A stretch of 64,000 nt of DNA. It comes from Molossus alvarezi (lineage: Eukaryota > Chordata > Mammalia > Chiroptera > Molossidae). The DNA lies in assembly GCA_037176705.1 (NCBI GenBank), contig JBAWUJ010000102.1, positions 174,339 to 238,338 of the forward strand, written 5' to 3'. Below are positions 51,757 to 63,793 of this stretch, one piece after another. The number at the start of each line of letters is the position of its first letter. Position 1 is the first letter of the stretch. Both the position numbers and the translations under genes were made by a program. The notes below the pieces were generated by a model that saw only the letters and a list, made by a program, of their open reading frames with translations, searched no databases and was not told the origin of the DNA.

Positions 51757-53477
51757 ATGGACATTTCTTAAACACTTAACCAAAACAATATATGCTTTGA
51801 GGAGCCTCACGCCCTAGGCTTCATGGAAGTGACTTTTGTGCCACTGAAGTGAAGAGTTCTAACACAGTTCATTTGGAATAGGTTTGGTTGTATACACTCT
51901 CCTACAAACAAAGTAGAGTGAAAAGTATGTCTAAGGACCTATCAAAAGTCAGGTTGCCACATTTCCTTACATCAATACTTTCCACAACTGTACTAAGAAC
52001 ACGTAATCTGAAAAACAGTACATCAGTGGTGGTTCCATTTCGTGTGAAGCGGGTATAGCCCTAGAATCTTTTTCTCAATATTTGGATATTATTTGAAGAA
52101 GGTTGTCTATTGGAACACAGTTCTTTGAACAGAGAGCCACTAAACACTCAATTGGACACTGCAACCGTATTAAGGTTTCCATTCTGCTCTTGAACTGAAT
52201 GTTATTATGTTGTTCTGCACAGAAAGAACACCAGTCATGAACCCTTTTGACTATGCCAGTGTATTCCCATAGGTGCTCCGGGGAAATAGTCTTGAAACAA
52301 GGGAATCCATGACCATTGTTCAAAGACTGACACTCCCTCTTTTAAATTGATCACCTTTGGGTTCTAATGGCTGGAATAAAGGGATTGAGTACTTGTCAGT
52401 TATCAAGAAATAGGCTGAATTCGTCACAGGGAATTAGAAAGATAGGTTCAGGAGATTCCATTCATGAACAAGGTACAATTCCAGCATTTCACAATGATGG
52501 AAAGCGTTTACTTTGAATTCTCAGGAGAAAACAGGTATCTACTCCTTATGTTTTTTGAGGAAATCGGTACAAACCGTGAAATGTATGATGGATCCAAGAC
52601 TGACACTGATTCATTCGGTAACAACTTTAAAGAATGTGTGTAGAACTGAATAGGGTGTAGATTTGCATGACCTGAACATTGCCCTAACCAATGTGTTTGA
52701 TTTCTGCAGCCCAGCCTTTGTTGGATATCAAGATGACTCATAGACACTTCCAGGCAAACAACACATATGCAGGGCTAAAAGGTAGTATGTTGAAAGGCTG
52801 CCTCATCAACTAGTACAGGTTGACTTTCCTGGTCACATAGGAAAGAAGGCAGACACCTGAATTTACTTACAACACTGTTTAACACTCCAATGTAAAGTAT
52901 GCCCTGCACACCGGGCATAGTTAGTGTGTAAGTCATTGAAATGGATACCCAGGTCCACTGCACAAGTGCATTTTCTCTAGAACACTCCTCTTGTTCTCCT
53001 TCACAGAGATGTTCAATGTGAAAAACCCTTGGTGTTGTCAGTGTCTTCCAATTCATGGATTGACTCCTTGCATGGAGACAACCAATGTTTCAACTACATC
53101 ACTTTAGATGTGTTCACTTTCACTGCGTCAAGAATGCACATGTGTGACACCAGTAGTTATCAGTCTTTCCATTGATTCAGTCTTGGCCATACGTTGGTTC
53201 ACTGTTCTGAGTAAGAATCAAGTAAAACCAACTGCTACAGCAGAAACCAAACTTTTTCCAAGTATCGCCTTCAAAAATGGGCTTCAATACGATCCAATCT
53301 TGGAAACCATGAACAACACAGAACACAAAAAGGGATAACTTTTGATCTACACATAAGTGGGCTCTGTCCTAGTTGTTCTTTCCATGATATGACTGGATCT
53401 CCCTATAAAACGAGGAGAATGAACGTTAAAGTGTTCATGTTACTCAAGATCTGTGCATTAACTTAACCCAAATGGAA
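51757..53477 (+). repeat. Satellite monomer 21, 3' part
   Basis: Begins with the right target-site-duplication copy (51757-51769). Its last ~370 bases (caagtaaa, aaacttttt, gggcttcaa, tcttggaa) belong to the monomer 17/20 type, whereas the U2 counterpart belongs to the left-hand type. CENP-B box at 52038-52054. Confidence 0.94.
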
Positions 53478-55436
53478 ATATTCATTCATTCCCACAGTTG
53501 TTTGACTAGAACATGTTTGTTCACAGTTTCCCTGCAAAGGTACTTAACTTCCCAGGGAAAAACATGCCACTGAGTGAATGTGGCCCCTGGCTCTCACAGA
53601 GTTTTGCCCATAATTCAGGATATCCAGGACTGCACCAGCAAGTCTTGTGTCTCTTTGTCTGGAACAAGAGAAAAAAACTTACACTGCGAAGTTTAAGTGT
53701 GATTACACCTTTACAAAGGACATTTCTTAAACACTTAACCAAAACAATATATGCTTTGAGGGTCCTCACGCTCTAGGCTTTATGGAAGTGACTTTTGTGC
53801 CACTGAAGTGAAGAGTTCTAACACTGTTCTTTTGGAATAGGTATGGTTGTATACACTCTCCTACAAACAAAGTAGAGTGAAAAGTACGTCTAAGGACCTA
53901 TCAAAAGTCAGGTTGCCACATTTCCTTACATCAATACTTTCCACAACTGTACTAAGAACACGTAATCTGAAAAACAGTACATCAGTGGTGGTTCCATGTC
54001 GTGTGAAGCGGGTATAGCCCTAGAATCTTTTTCTCAATATTTGGATATTATTTGAAGAAGGTTGTCTATTGGAACACAGTTCTTTGAACAGAGAGCCACT
54101 AAACACTCAATTGGACACTGCAACCGTATTAAGGTTTGCATTCTGCTCTTGAACTGAACATTATTATATTGTTCTGCACAGAAAGAACACCAGTCATGAA
54201 CACTTTTGACTATGCCAGGGTATTCCCATAGGTGCTTCGGGGAAATAGTCTTGAAACAAGTGAATCCATGTCCATTGTTCAAAGACTGACACTCCCTCTT
54301 TTAAATTGATCACCTTTTGGATCTAATGGCTGGAATAAAGGGATTGAGTACTTGTCAGTTATCAAGAAATAGGCTGAATTCGTCACAGGGAATTAGAAAG
54401 ATAGGTTCAGGAGATTCCATTTATGAACAAGGTACAATTCCAGCATTTCACAATGATGGAAATCGTTTACTTTGAATTCTCAGGAGAAAACAGGTATCTA
54501 CTCCTTATGTTTTTTGAGGAAATCGGTGCAAACCGTGAAAAGTATGATGGATCCAAGAATGACACTGATTCATTCGGTAACAACTTTAAAGAATGTGTGT
54601 AGAACTGAATAGGGTGTAGATTTGCATGACCTGAACATTGCCCTAACCAATGTGTTTGATTTCTGCAGCCCAGCCTTTGTTGGATATCAAGATGACTCAT
54701 AGACACTTCCAGGCAAACAACACATATGCAGGGCTAAAAGGTAGTATGTTGAAAGGCTGCCTCATCAACTTGTACAGGTTGACTTTCCTGGTCACATAGG
54801 AAAGAAGGCAGACACCTGCATTTACTTACAACACTGTTTAACACTCCAATGTAAAGTATGCCCTGCACACCGGGCATAGTTAGTGTGTAAGTCATTGAAA
54901 TGGATACCCAGGTCCACTGCACAAGTGCATTTTCTCTAGAACACTCCTCTTGTTCTCCTTCACAGAGATGTTCAATGTGAAAAACCCTTGGTGTTGTCAG
55001 TGTCTTCCAATTCATGGATTTACTCCTTGCATGGAGACAACCAATGTTTCAACTACATCACTTTAGATGTGTTCACTTTCACTGCGTCAAGAATGCACAT
55101 GTGAGACACCAGTAGTTACCAGTCTTTCCATTGATTCAGTCTTGGCCATGCGTTGGTTCACTGTTCTGAGTAAGAATCAAGTAAAACCAACTGCTACAGC
55201 AGAAACCAAACTTTTTCCAAGTATCGCCTTCAGAAACGGGCTTCAGTACGATCCAATCTTGGAAACCATGAACAACACAGAACACAAAAAGTGATAACTT
55301 TTGATCTACACATAAGTGGGCTCTGTCCTAGTTGTTCTTTCCATGATATGACTGGATCTCCCTATAAAACGAGGAGAATGAACGTTAAAGTGTTCATGTT
55401 ACTCAAGATCTGTGCATTTACTTAACCCAAATGGAA
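53478..55436 (+). repeat. Satellite monomer 22, 1,959 bp
   Basis: Counterpart of monomer 19 with the same single-A deletion, but with many private changes. One of them breaks the CENP-B box at 53998. Confidence 0.94.
53997..54013 (+). promoter_or_regulatory. Damaged CENP-B box (monomer 22)
   Basis: The first T of the essential TTCG is G (position 53998). It is the only one of 23 copies that breaks the core. The sister copy in the previous 12-kb unit (41960-41976) is intact, so the change is recent. Confidence 0.75.
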
Positions 55437-57395
55437 ATATTCATTCATTCCCACAGTTGTTTGACTAGAACATGTTTGTTCACAGTTTCCCTGCAAAGGT
55501 ACTTAACTTCGCAGGGAAAAACATGCCACTGAGTGAACGTGGCCCCTGGCTCTCACAGAGTTTTGCCCATAATTCAGGATATCCAAGACTGCACCAGCAA
55601 GTCTTGTGTCTCTTTGTCTGGAACAAGAGAAAAAAACTTACACTGCGAAGTTTAAGTGTGATTACACCTTTTCAAAAGGACATTTCTTAAACACTTAACC
55701 AAAACAGTATATGCTTTGAGGGTCCTCACGCTCTAGGCTTCATGGAAGTGACTTTTGTGCCACTGAAGTGAAGAGTTCTAACACAGTACATTTGGAATAG
55801 GTATGGTTGTATACACTCTCCTACAAACAAAGTAGAGTGAAAAGTATGTCTAAGGACCTATCAAAAGTCAGGTTGCCACATTTCCTTACATCAATACTTT
55901 CCACAACTGTACTAAGAACACGTAATCTGAACAACAGTACATCAGTGGTGGTTCCATTTCGTGTGAAGCGGGTATAGCCCTAGAATCTTTTTCTCAATAT
56001 TTGGACATTATTTGAAGAAGGTTGTCTATTGGAACACAGTTCTTGGAACAGAGAGCCACTAAACACTCAATTGGACACTGCAACCGTAGTAAGGTATCCA
56101 TTCTGCTCTTGAACTGAGCGTTATTATATTGTTCTGCACAGAAAGAACACCAGTCATGAACACTTTTGACTATGCCAGGGTATTCCCATAGGTGCTTCGG
56201 GGAAATAGTCTTGAAACAAGTGAATCCATGTCCATTGTTCAAAGACTGACACTCCCTCTTTTAAATTGATCACCTATTGGTTCTAATGGCTGGAATAAAG
56301 GGATTGAGTACTTGTCAGTTATCAAGAAATAGGCTGAATTCGTCACAGGGAATTAGAAAGATAGGTTCAGGAGATTCCCTTCATGAACAAGTACAATTCC
56401 AGCATTTCACAATGATGGAAAGCGTTTACTTTGAATTCTCAGGAGAAAACAGGTATCTACTCCTTATGTTTTTTGAAGCAATCGGTACAAACCGTAAAAT
56501 GTATGATGGATCCAAGAATGACACTGATTCATTCGGTAACTACTTTAAAGAATGTGTGTAGAACTGAATAGGGTGTAGATTTGCATGACCTGAACATTGC
56601 CCTAACCAATGTGTTTGATTTCTGCAGCCCAGCCTTTGTTGGATATCAAGATGACTCATAGACACTTCCAGGCAAACAACACATATGCAGGGCTAAAAGG
56701 TAGTATGTTGAAAGGCTGCCTCATCAACTAGTACAGGTTGACTTTCCTGGTCACATAGGAAAGAAGGCAGACACCTGCATTTACTTACAACACTGTTTAA
56801 CACTCCAATGTAAAGTATGCCCTGCACACTGGGCATAGTTAGCGTGTAAGTAATTGAAATGGATACCCAGGTCCACTGTACAAGTGCATTTTCTCTAGAA
56901 CACTCCTCTTGTTCTCATTCACAGAGATTTTCAAAGTGAAAAACCCTTGGTATTGTCAGTGTCTTCCAATTCATGGATTTACTCCTTGCATGGAGAAACC
57001 AATATTTCAACTAAATCACTTTAGATGTGTTCAGTTTCACTGCTTCAAGAATGCACATGTGTGACACCAGTAGTTATCAGTCTTTCCATTGATTCAGTCT
57101 TGGCCATACGTTGGTTCACTGTTCTGAGTAAGAATCATATGAAACCAACTGCTACAGCAGAAACCAAACTTTTTCCAAGTATCGCCTTCCAAAATGGCCT
57201 TCAATACGATCCAATCTTTGAAACCAAAAACAACACAGAACACAAAAAGGGATAACTTTTGATTCTATACATAAGTGTGCTCTGTTCTAGTTGTTCTTTC
57301 CATGATATGACTGGATCTCCCTATAAAACGAGGAGAATGAACGTTAAAATGATCACGTTACTCAACATCTGTGCGTTAACTTAACCCAAATGGAA
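55437..57395 (+). repeat. Satellite monomer 23, 1,959 bp
   Basis: Counterpart of monomers 17 and 20. It has ccttttcaaaa near 55670 where they read cctttacaaaa. CENP-B box at 55957-55973. Confidence 0.94.
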
Positions 57396-57647
57396 ATATT
57401 CATTCATTCCAACAGTTGTTTGACTAGAACATGTTTGTTCACACTTTCCCTGCAAAGGTACTTAACTTCCCAGGGAAAAACATGCCACTGAGTGAATGTG
57501 GCCCCTGGCTCTCACAGAGGTTTGCCCATAATTCAGTATATCCAAGACTGCACCAGCAAGTCTTGTGTCTCCTTGTCTGGAACAAGAGTAAGAAACTTAC
57601 ACTGCGAAGTTTAAGTGTGATTACACGTTTACAAATGGACATTTCTT
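57396..57647 (+). repeat. Satellite monomer 24, 5' part, cut by L1 copy 3
   Basis: Includes the left target-site-duplication copy at 57635-57647. Confidence 0.94.
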
Positions 57648-57897
57648 GATATTTGAATTTGTGGCGCGTAGGGTTCGCGAGGTGCGGAACGGAGCTGGGC
57701 GTCTTGCGGGAACCAGCAATCTCAGTGGTGGTATCATTTCCATTTTACAAAGGAGGAAGTTGTAACTCAGATAGAATAGAGAGGAAGGGAGAAAAAGGGG
57801 GAGAAAGAGAGAAACATCGACATGAAAGGGACACATTGAGTGGCTGCCACCTGCACAACCCAACCTGGGCCGGGTACAAACTACAACTGAGGAGTGT
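57648..57897 (+). other. Non-L1-like 5' segment, L1 copy 3
   Basis: Duplicate of 33574-33823, with the MIR-like (57729-57774) and Ves-like (57776-57897) antisense pieces. Confidence 0.6.
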
Positions 57898-57911
57898 GTT
57901 GCCACGGTAAC

Positions 57912-58767
57912 GGAATTAAGCAGGAGAAAGCACCTTGCACATCACAAAGGAACCGAAAAATGGCGGCGGAGTGAACGGAGCTACACAGACCGTCTCCCAG
58001 AACCAAACTGGAATTACAACTATAACACAGACAAATCGACGGGAAAAACCAACAGAAAAGCAGCTTGCGAGGACCAGACAACGAGGGACACTGATTCCAT
58101 CCCGGTAGGCTTGCGAAGGCGCGAGAAGGGGCTGGGAGCCCACGGTCGGCAGCTCGGCAGCAGCCTTAGCTGGGAGCGGCGCCCTCGGGTTACATTCCCA
58201 GGCTGCCCAACAGCGCACCCGGGACAGAGGCTGAAACAGCCACAGCCACTCACCTTGGGCTCCAGCGGAGGGAGGGCGGACTGGACTGGAACTGTGTCGG
58301 GACACTCGGGGTTTGGAGGGCGCTCAGAGCTTTGGCTGAGTGCAGCCACTCAGGAAGGTGGCCACATTGCTCCTTCCCAGAGCTCTGAGGAGAGGCAGCA
58401 GCCCCTCCCTCGGAGATCCAACCCCAGCCGGTGGGCCATTGAAGTGCTAATTGAGGCTCACTAACAACCAGCATCTGTCCCACCCTCGTGAAAGCCCCTT
58501 GGCTGAGCACCAGAGGGAGTTTTTCAATCAACTGACAACCCAAAACTCATCAATTAACCTAGACTGCTAGCCTCCAGGCAAAAAGCTAGAGGATAACAGT
58601 ACGTTTCCTGGGCTGGCAACTTTAACCAGGAAAGTAAGACTTGACAGTGGTGTTCAACGTGGGTCCTCCTTCGCTCATCTAAACACAGGAGAGGGAGCCA
58701 CAAACAGCGAACACCAACACCCACAGGGAGAACTTGACAGGCTCCAAAGCCCACAGTGATAGCCAAA
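57912..58767 (+). promoter_or_regulatory. L1 5' UTR, copy 3
   Basis: Promoter region of copy 3, with the X-box-like palindrome just upstream at 57898-57911 and the YY1-like site at 57957-57967. Confidence 0.72.
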
Positions 58768-59607
58768 ATGGTGAAACACAGAAACAGAAGCCGAATGAAA
58801 GAGCAAGACACCTCCACCAAAGATGAGATCAATGTGGAGCAATTAGGCATGTTAACAGAGCTAGAATTCAGAGCCATGATCTTGAGGAAGCTGAACAGCA
58901 TGAGTAAGGACATAGAGACACTGTAAACAAGCCAATTGGAAATTAAAAACCAACAAGAAGAGATAAAAAATGACATATCCGAAATGAAAAACACATTGGA
59001 AGGTTTAAAAAGCAGAGTAGGGGAAGCTGAGGACCAGATCAGTGAATTAGAAGACAGGGTAGAAAAAATCAACCAATCAGAAAAACAAAAGGAAAAAACT
59101 ATTAAAAAACAGGAAGACAGCTTAAGAGAACTATGGGACAACTGGAAACGTAATAATATTCGCATCATAGGAGTCCCCGAAGAAGAAGAAAAGGAGCAAG
59201 GGATAGAGAATATATTCAAAAAAATAGTGAGAGCAAACTTCCCTAATTTGGTGAAGGAAGAAGGCATTCAAGTTCAAGAAGCACAGAGAGTTCCAAGTAA
59301 GAAGAACCTAAACAGGCCCACACCAAGACACATAGTAATTAAAATGCCACAAATTAAAGACAAAGAGAGAATCCTAAAAGCAGCAAGAGATAAGCAACAG
59401 GTTACCTACAAAGGGAACCCCATAAGGCTCTCAGCTGACTTCTCACAAGAAACACTACAGGCCAGAAGAGAATGGCATGAAGTAATCAAAGTCATGAAAA
59501 ACAAGAATCTGAATCCAAGACTACTCTACCCAGCAAGGCTATCATTCAAAATAGAAGATCAAATAAAGAGCTTCCCAGACAAAAAAAAGGCTAAGGGAAT
59601 ACATTAG
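58768..59607 (+). pseudogene. ORF1: L1 ORF1 with one in-frame stop, copy 3
   Basis: Same frame and domains as copies 1 and 2. The TAA is at 58924-58926 (codon 53), and the downstream 223 codons are unchanged at the protein level. Confidence 0.92.
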
Positions 59608-59695
59608 CACCAAACCAGCATTGCAAGAAATGTTAAAAGGACTGCTGTAATTAGCAGTAGAAATGGGAAGAAAAATAGAACCACACTAAACAAAA

Positions 59696-62600
59696 ATGGC
59701 AATAAATAAGTACATATCAATAATCACCTTAAACGTAAATGGAGTGAATGCTCCCATAAAGAGACACAGAGTATCTGATTGGATAAGAAAGCATGACTCA
59801 TCTATATGTTGTTTACAAGAGACCCACCTCTCAACAAAAGACTCACATAGGTTGAAAGTAAAGGGATGGAAAAAAATTTTCCAAGCAAATGGAAAGCAAA
59901 AAAAAGCTGGGGTAGCATTTCTCATATCTGATAAAATAGATTTCAAAATGAAGATCATAACTAGAGACAAAGACGGCCACTACATAATATTGAAAGGATC
60001 TATCCAACAGGAAGATATAACCTTGATAAACATATATGAACCCAATATAGGACCACCAAAATATATTAAAAATCTTCTGGAGGACTTCCAAGGAGAAATC
60101 GACAACAATACAATCATAGCAGGGGACTTCAACACCCCGTTGACAGCACTGGATAGATCCTCTAGGCAAAAAATTAGCAAGGAAACAGAGACTCTAAATG
60201 AAGCACTAGACCAAATGGATTTAATAGATATCTATAGAGAATTACACCCCAAAACTACAGAATACACATTCTTCTCAAGTGCACATGGGACATTCTCAAA
60301 GATAGACCACATGATAGGACACAAACTAAATCTCTACAAGTTCAAGAAGATTGAAATCATATCAAGCATCTTCTCAGATCACAATGGCATGAAACTAGAA
60401 ATCAATTGCAACAAGAACATGCAAAGACATTTCAACACATGGAGGCTAAATAGCATGTTATTAAACAATGAATGGGTCACCGAGGAGATCAAGGAAGAAA
60501 TTAAAAACTTCCTGGAAACCAATGAAAATGAACACACAACAACACAAAATCTATGGGATGCAGCGAAAGCAGTTCTGAGAGGGAAGTTCATAGCACTACA
60601 GGCCTACCTCAAAAAACAAGAAAAATTTCTAATTGACTGTCTAACCTCACAACTTAAAGAATTAGAAAGCAAACAAAAAGAAAACCCCAGAGCAAGTAGA
60701 AGGAAGGAAATAGTAAAGATCAGAGCAGAAATAAATGACATAGAGACCAAAAAAACAATTCAAAGGATCGATGAAACAAAGAGCTGGTTTTTCGAAAAGA
60801 TAAACAAGATTGATGGACCCTTAGCTAGACTCACCAAGAAACAAAGAGAGAGAACCCAAATACACAAAATCAGAAATGAAAGAGGAGAAGTAACAACCAA
60901 CACCACGGAAATACAAAAGATCGTTAACAACTACTATGAACAACTATATGGCAACAAATTCGACAATCTAAGCGAAATGGACAAATTTCTAGAAACACAC
61001 AGTCTCCCAAAACTATTCCCGGAAGAGATAGAAAACTTGAAGAGACCAATAACAACTAAGGAAATTGAAGAGGTAATCAAGACTCTCCCAGCAAACAAAA
61101 GCCCAGGCCCAGATGGTTTCACGGGGGAGTTTTACCGAACATTCAAAAAAGAACTAACACCCATTCTCCTCAAACTATTTCAAAAAATTCAAGAAGGAAG
61201 ACTTCCAAACACGTTCTATGAGGCCAGCATAATTCTAATTCCAAAACCAGAAAAAGACACTACGAAGAAAGAAAACTACAGGCCAATATCCCTGATGAAC
61301 ATAGACGCCAAAATCCTGAACAAAATATTACCAAATCGGATCCAGAAATACATCAAAATAATTATTCACCATGACCAAGTGGGATTCATTCCAGGGATGC
61401 AAGGCTGGTATAATATTCGCAAATCAATAAACGTGATACACCACATAAACAAAATGAAGAATAAAAACCACATGATCATATCAATAGATGCTGAAAAAGC
61501 ATTCGACAAAATCCAGCATCCATTTCTGATAAAAACGCTCAGCAATGTAGGAATAGAGGGATCATTTCTCGACATAATAAAGGCCATATATGAAAGACCT
61601 ACAGCCAACATCATACTCAATGGACAGAAACTAAAAACATTTCCATTAAGAACAGGAACAAGACAGGGATGTCCACTTTCGCCACTCTTATTTAACATTG
61701 TACTGGAAGTCTTAGCCACAGCAATCAGACATGAAGAAAAAATAAAAGGGATCCAAATTGGAAAGGAGGAAGTAAAACTGTCATTATTAGCAGATGACAT
61801 GATATTGTACATAGAAAACCCTAAAGACTCCATCAAAAATCTATTAGACTTAATAAATGAATTTGGCAAAGTAGCAGGATACAAAATTAACGTCAAGAAA
61901 TCGACGGCATTCTTGTACATCAATGATGAACTCACAGAAAGAGAAACTGAAAAAACAATCCCATTTACCATCGCTCCAAAAAAATTACGATACCTCGGAA
62001 TAAACTTAACCAAAGAAGTAAAGGACCTATTTGCAGAAAACTACAGGTCATTGAAAAAAGAAATAGAAGAAGATATAAAAAAGTGGAAGCACATACCCTG
62101 TTCATGGATTGGAAGAATTAACATCATTAAAATGTCCATACTACCCAAAGCAATCTATAGATTCAATGCAATCCCCATCAAAATACCAACGACATATTTC
62201 ATAGAACTAGAACAAATACTTCAAAAGTTCATATGGAACCAAAAAAGACCCCGAATAGCCACAGCAATCTTGAAAAAGAAGAACAAAGTAGGTGGGATCA
62301 CAATACCAGATATCAGGTTATACTACAAAGCGACTGTAACCAAAACAGCCTGGTACTGGCACAAGAACAGGCATATAGACCAGTGGAACAGAACTGAAAA
62401 CCCAGAAATGGACCCAAGGCAATACGCTCAATTAATATTTGACAAAGGTGGCAAGAGCATACAGTGGAGTAAAGACAGCCTCTTTAATAAATGGTGTTGG
62501 GAAAATTGGACAACTACATGCAAAAAAATGAAACTAGACCATCAACTTACACCATACACAAAAATAAACTCAAAATGGATAAAAGACTTAAATGTGACCC

Positions 62601-63517
62601 GTGAATCCATAAAAATTCTAGAAGAAAATGTAGGCAACAAAATTTCGGACATCATACGGAGCAGAATTTTCACTGATACATCACCTAAGGCAACAGAAAT
62701 AAAGGAGAAAAGGAACACATGGGACTACATCAAACTCAAAAGCTTCTGCACAGCAAAAGAAACAATCATCAAAATGGAAAGGCAACCCACTGTATGGGAG
62801 AACATCATTGCCAATGATGTATCAGATAAGGGGTTAATTTCCAATATATAGAGAGTGCTCATACAACTCCACAAAAGGAAGACAAAGAACCCAATTAAAA
62901 AATGGGCAGAGGAGCTGAATAGACACCTCTCCAAACAGGACATACAAATGGCCAAGAGACATATGAAGAAATGCTCAACATCACTAATCATCAGAGAGAT
63001 GCAAATTAAAACAACAATGAGGTATCACCTCACACCTGTCAGAATGGCCGCCATCAACAAATCATCAAACTACAAGTGTTGGCGAGGGTGTGGAGAAAAG
63101 GGGACTCTAATACACTGCTGGTGGGAATGCAGACTGGTGCAGCCGCTATGGAAAACAATATGGTGCTACCTCAAAAAATTAGAAATTGAACTTCCATTTG
63201 ACCCAGTGATCCCACTGCTGGGAATATACCCTAAGAAGCCTGAAACACCAATCAGAAAGAATATATGTATCCCCATGTTCATAGCAGCACTATTTACAAT
63301 AGCTAAGATCTGGAAACAGCCCAAGTGTCCACCAGTAGACGAATGGATAAAAAAGCAGTGGTACATATATACAATGGAGTACTATGCAGCGGTAAGAAAG
63401 AGAGATCTCTTATCCTTTGAGACGACATGGAGGGACCTGGAAAGTATTATCCTAAGTGAAAGAAGACAAGCAGAAAAAGACAAATACCACATGATCTCAC
63501 TTATATACGGAGTATAA
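59696..63517 (+). pseudogene. ORF2: L1 ORF2 with one stop, copy 3
   Basis: Same 1,273-codon frame with TAG at 62849-62851 (codon 1052). The endonuclease and reverse-transcriptase domains are uninterrupted; the C-terminal Cys-rich domain is cut off by the stop. The protein reads the same as in copies 1 and 2. Confidence 0.95.
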
Positions 63518-63793
63518 TGAACATAACAGTCTGAGGAATACAGTAGACCCAGACACATGGAAGTAAGGCACAGACTGACATCCCTCAGAAGAGGGGATGG
63601 GGGGTGGGGGGTGGGAAGAGATAAACCACAGAACTTATATGCATCTATGCATGACCAATGGACATGGACAACTAGGCAGGGGACAGGGTGGAGGGGAGGT
63701 GGGGTGGGCGGTGCCAATGGGGTAAAAAGGTAAAATATCTGTAACAAAAAAATGAATAAAAATTCATAAAAAAAAACGAAAACAAAAACACAT
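63518..63793 (+). other. L1 3' UTR and A-rich tail, copy 3
   Basis: Same G-rich tracts, AATAAA and tail as the other copies. Confidence 0.85.

Larger units (their letters stand above)
51757..63793 (+). repeat. 12,037-bp higher-order repeat, complete unit (U3)
   Basis: Third L1-bearing block. From about 55.7 kb to the end it is essentially identical to U2. From 52.3 to 55.7 kb it differs from U2 at roughly three dozen sites, so the satellite part of the unit is a mosaic. Confidence 0.95.
57648..63793 (+). mobile_element. Full-length LINE-1, copy 3 (duplicate)
   Basis: 6,146 bp, flanked by the same 13-bp repeat (57635-57647 and 63794-63806). No difference from copy 2 was found on reading. It carries the same stops and 5' segment. 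Confidence 0.96.

Noticed and set aside
33574..63793. Three independent L1 insertions into the same satellite position
   Set aside because: Identical target duplication, 5' end, tail and nonsense codons, and an exact 12,037-bp period, require duplication of one insertion.
31028..63793. Near-identical 12-kb units taken as pure assembly duplication
   Set aside because: Clustered differences in the satellite part and one in the L1 5' segment distinguish the units. Raw-read depth would still be the decisive check.
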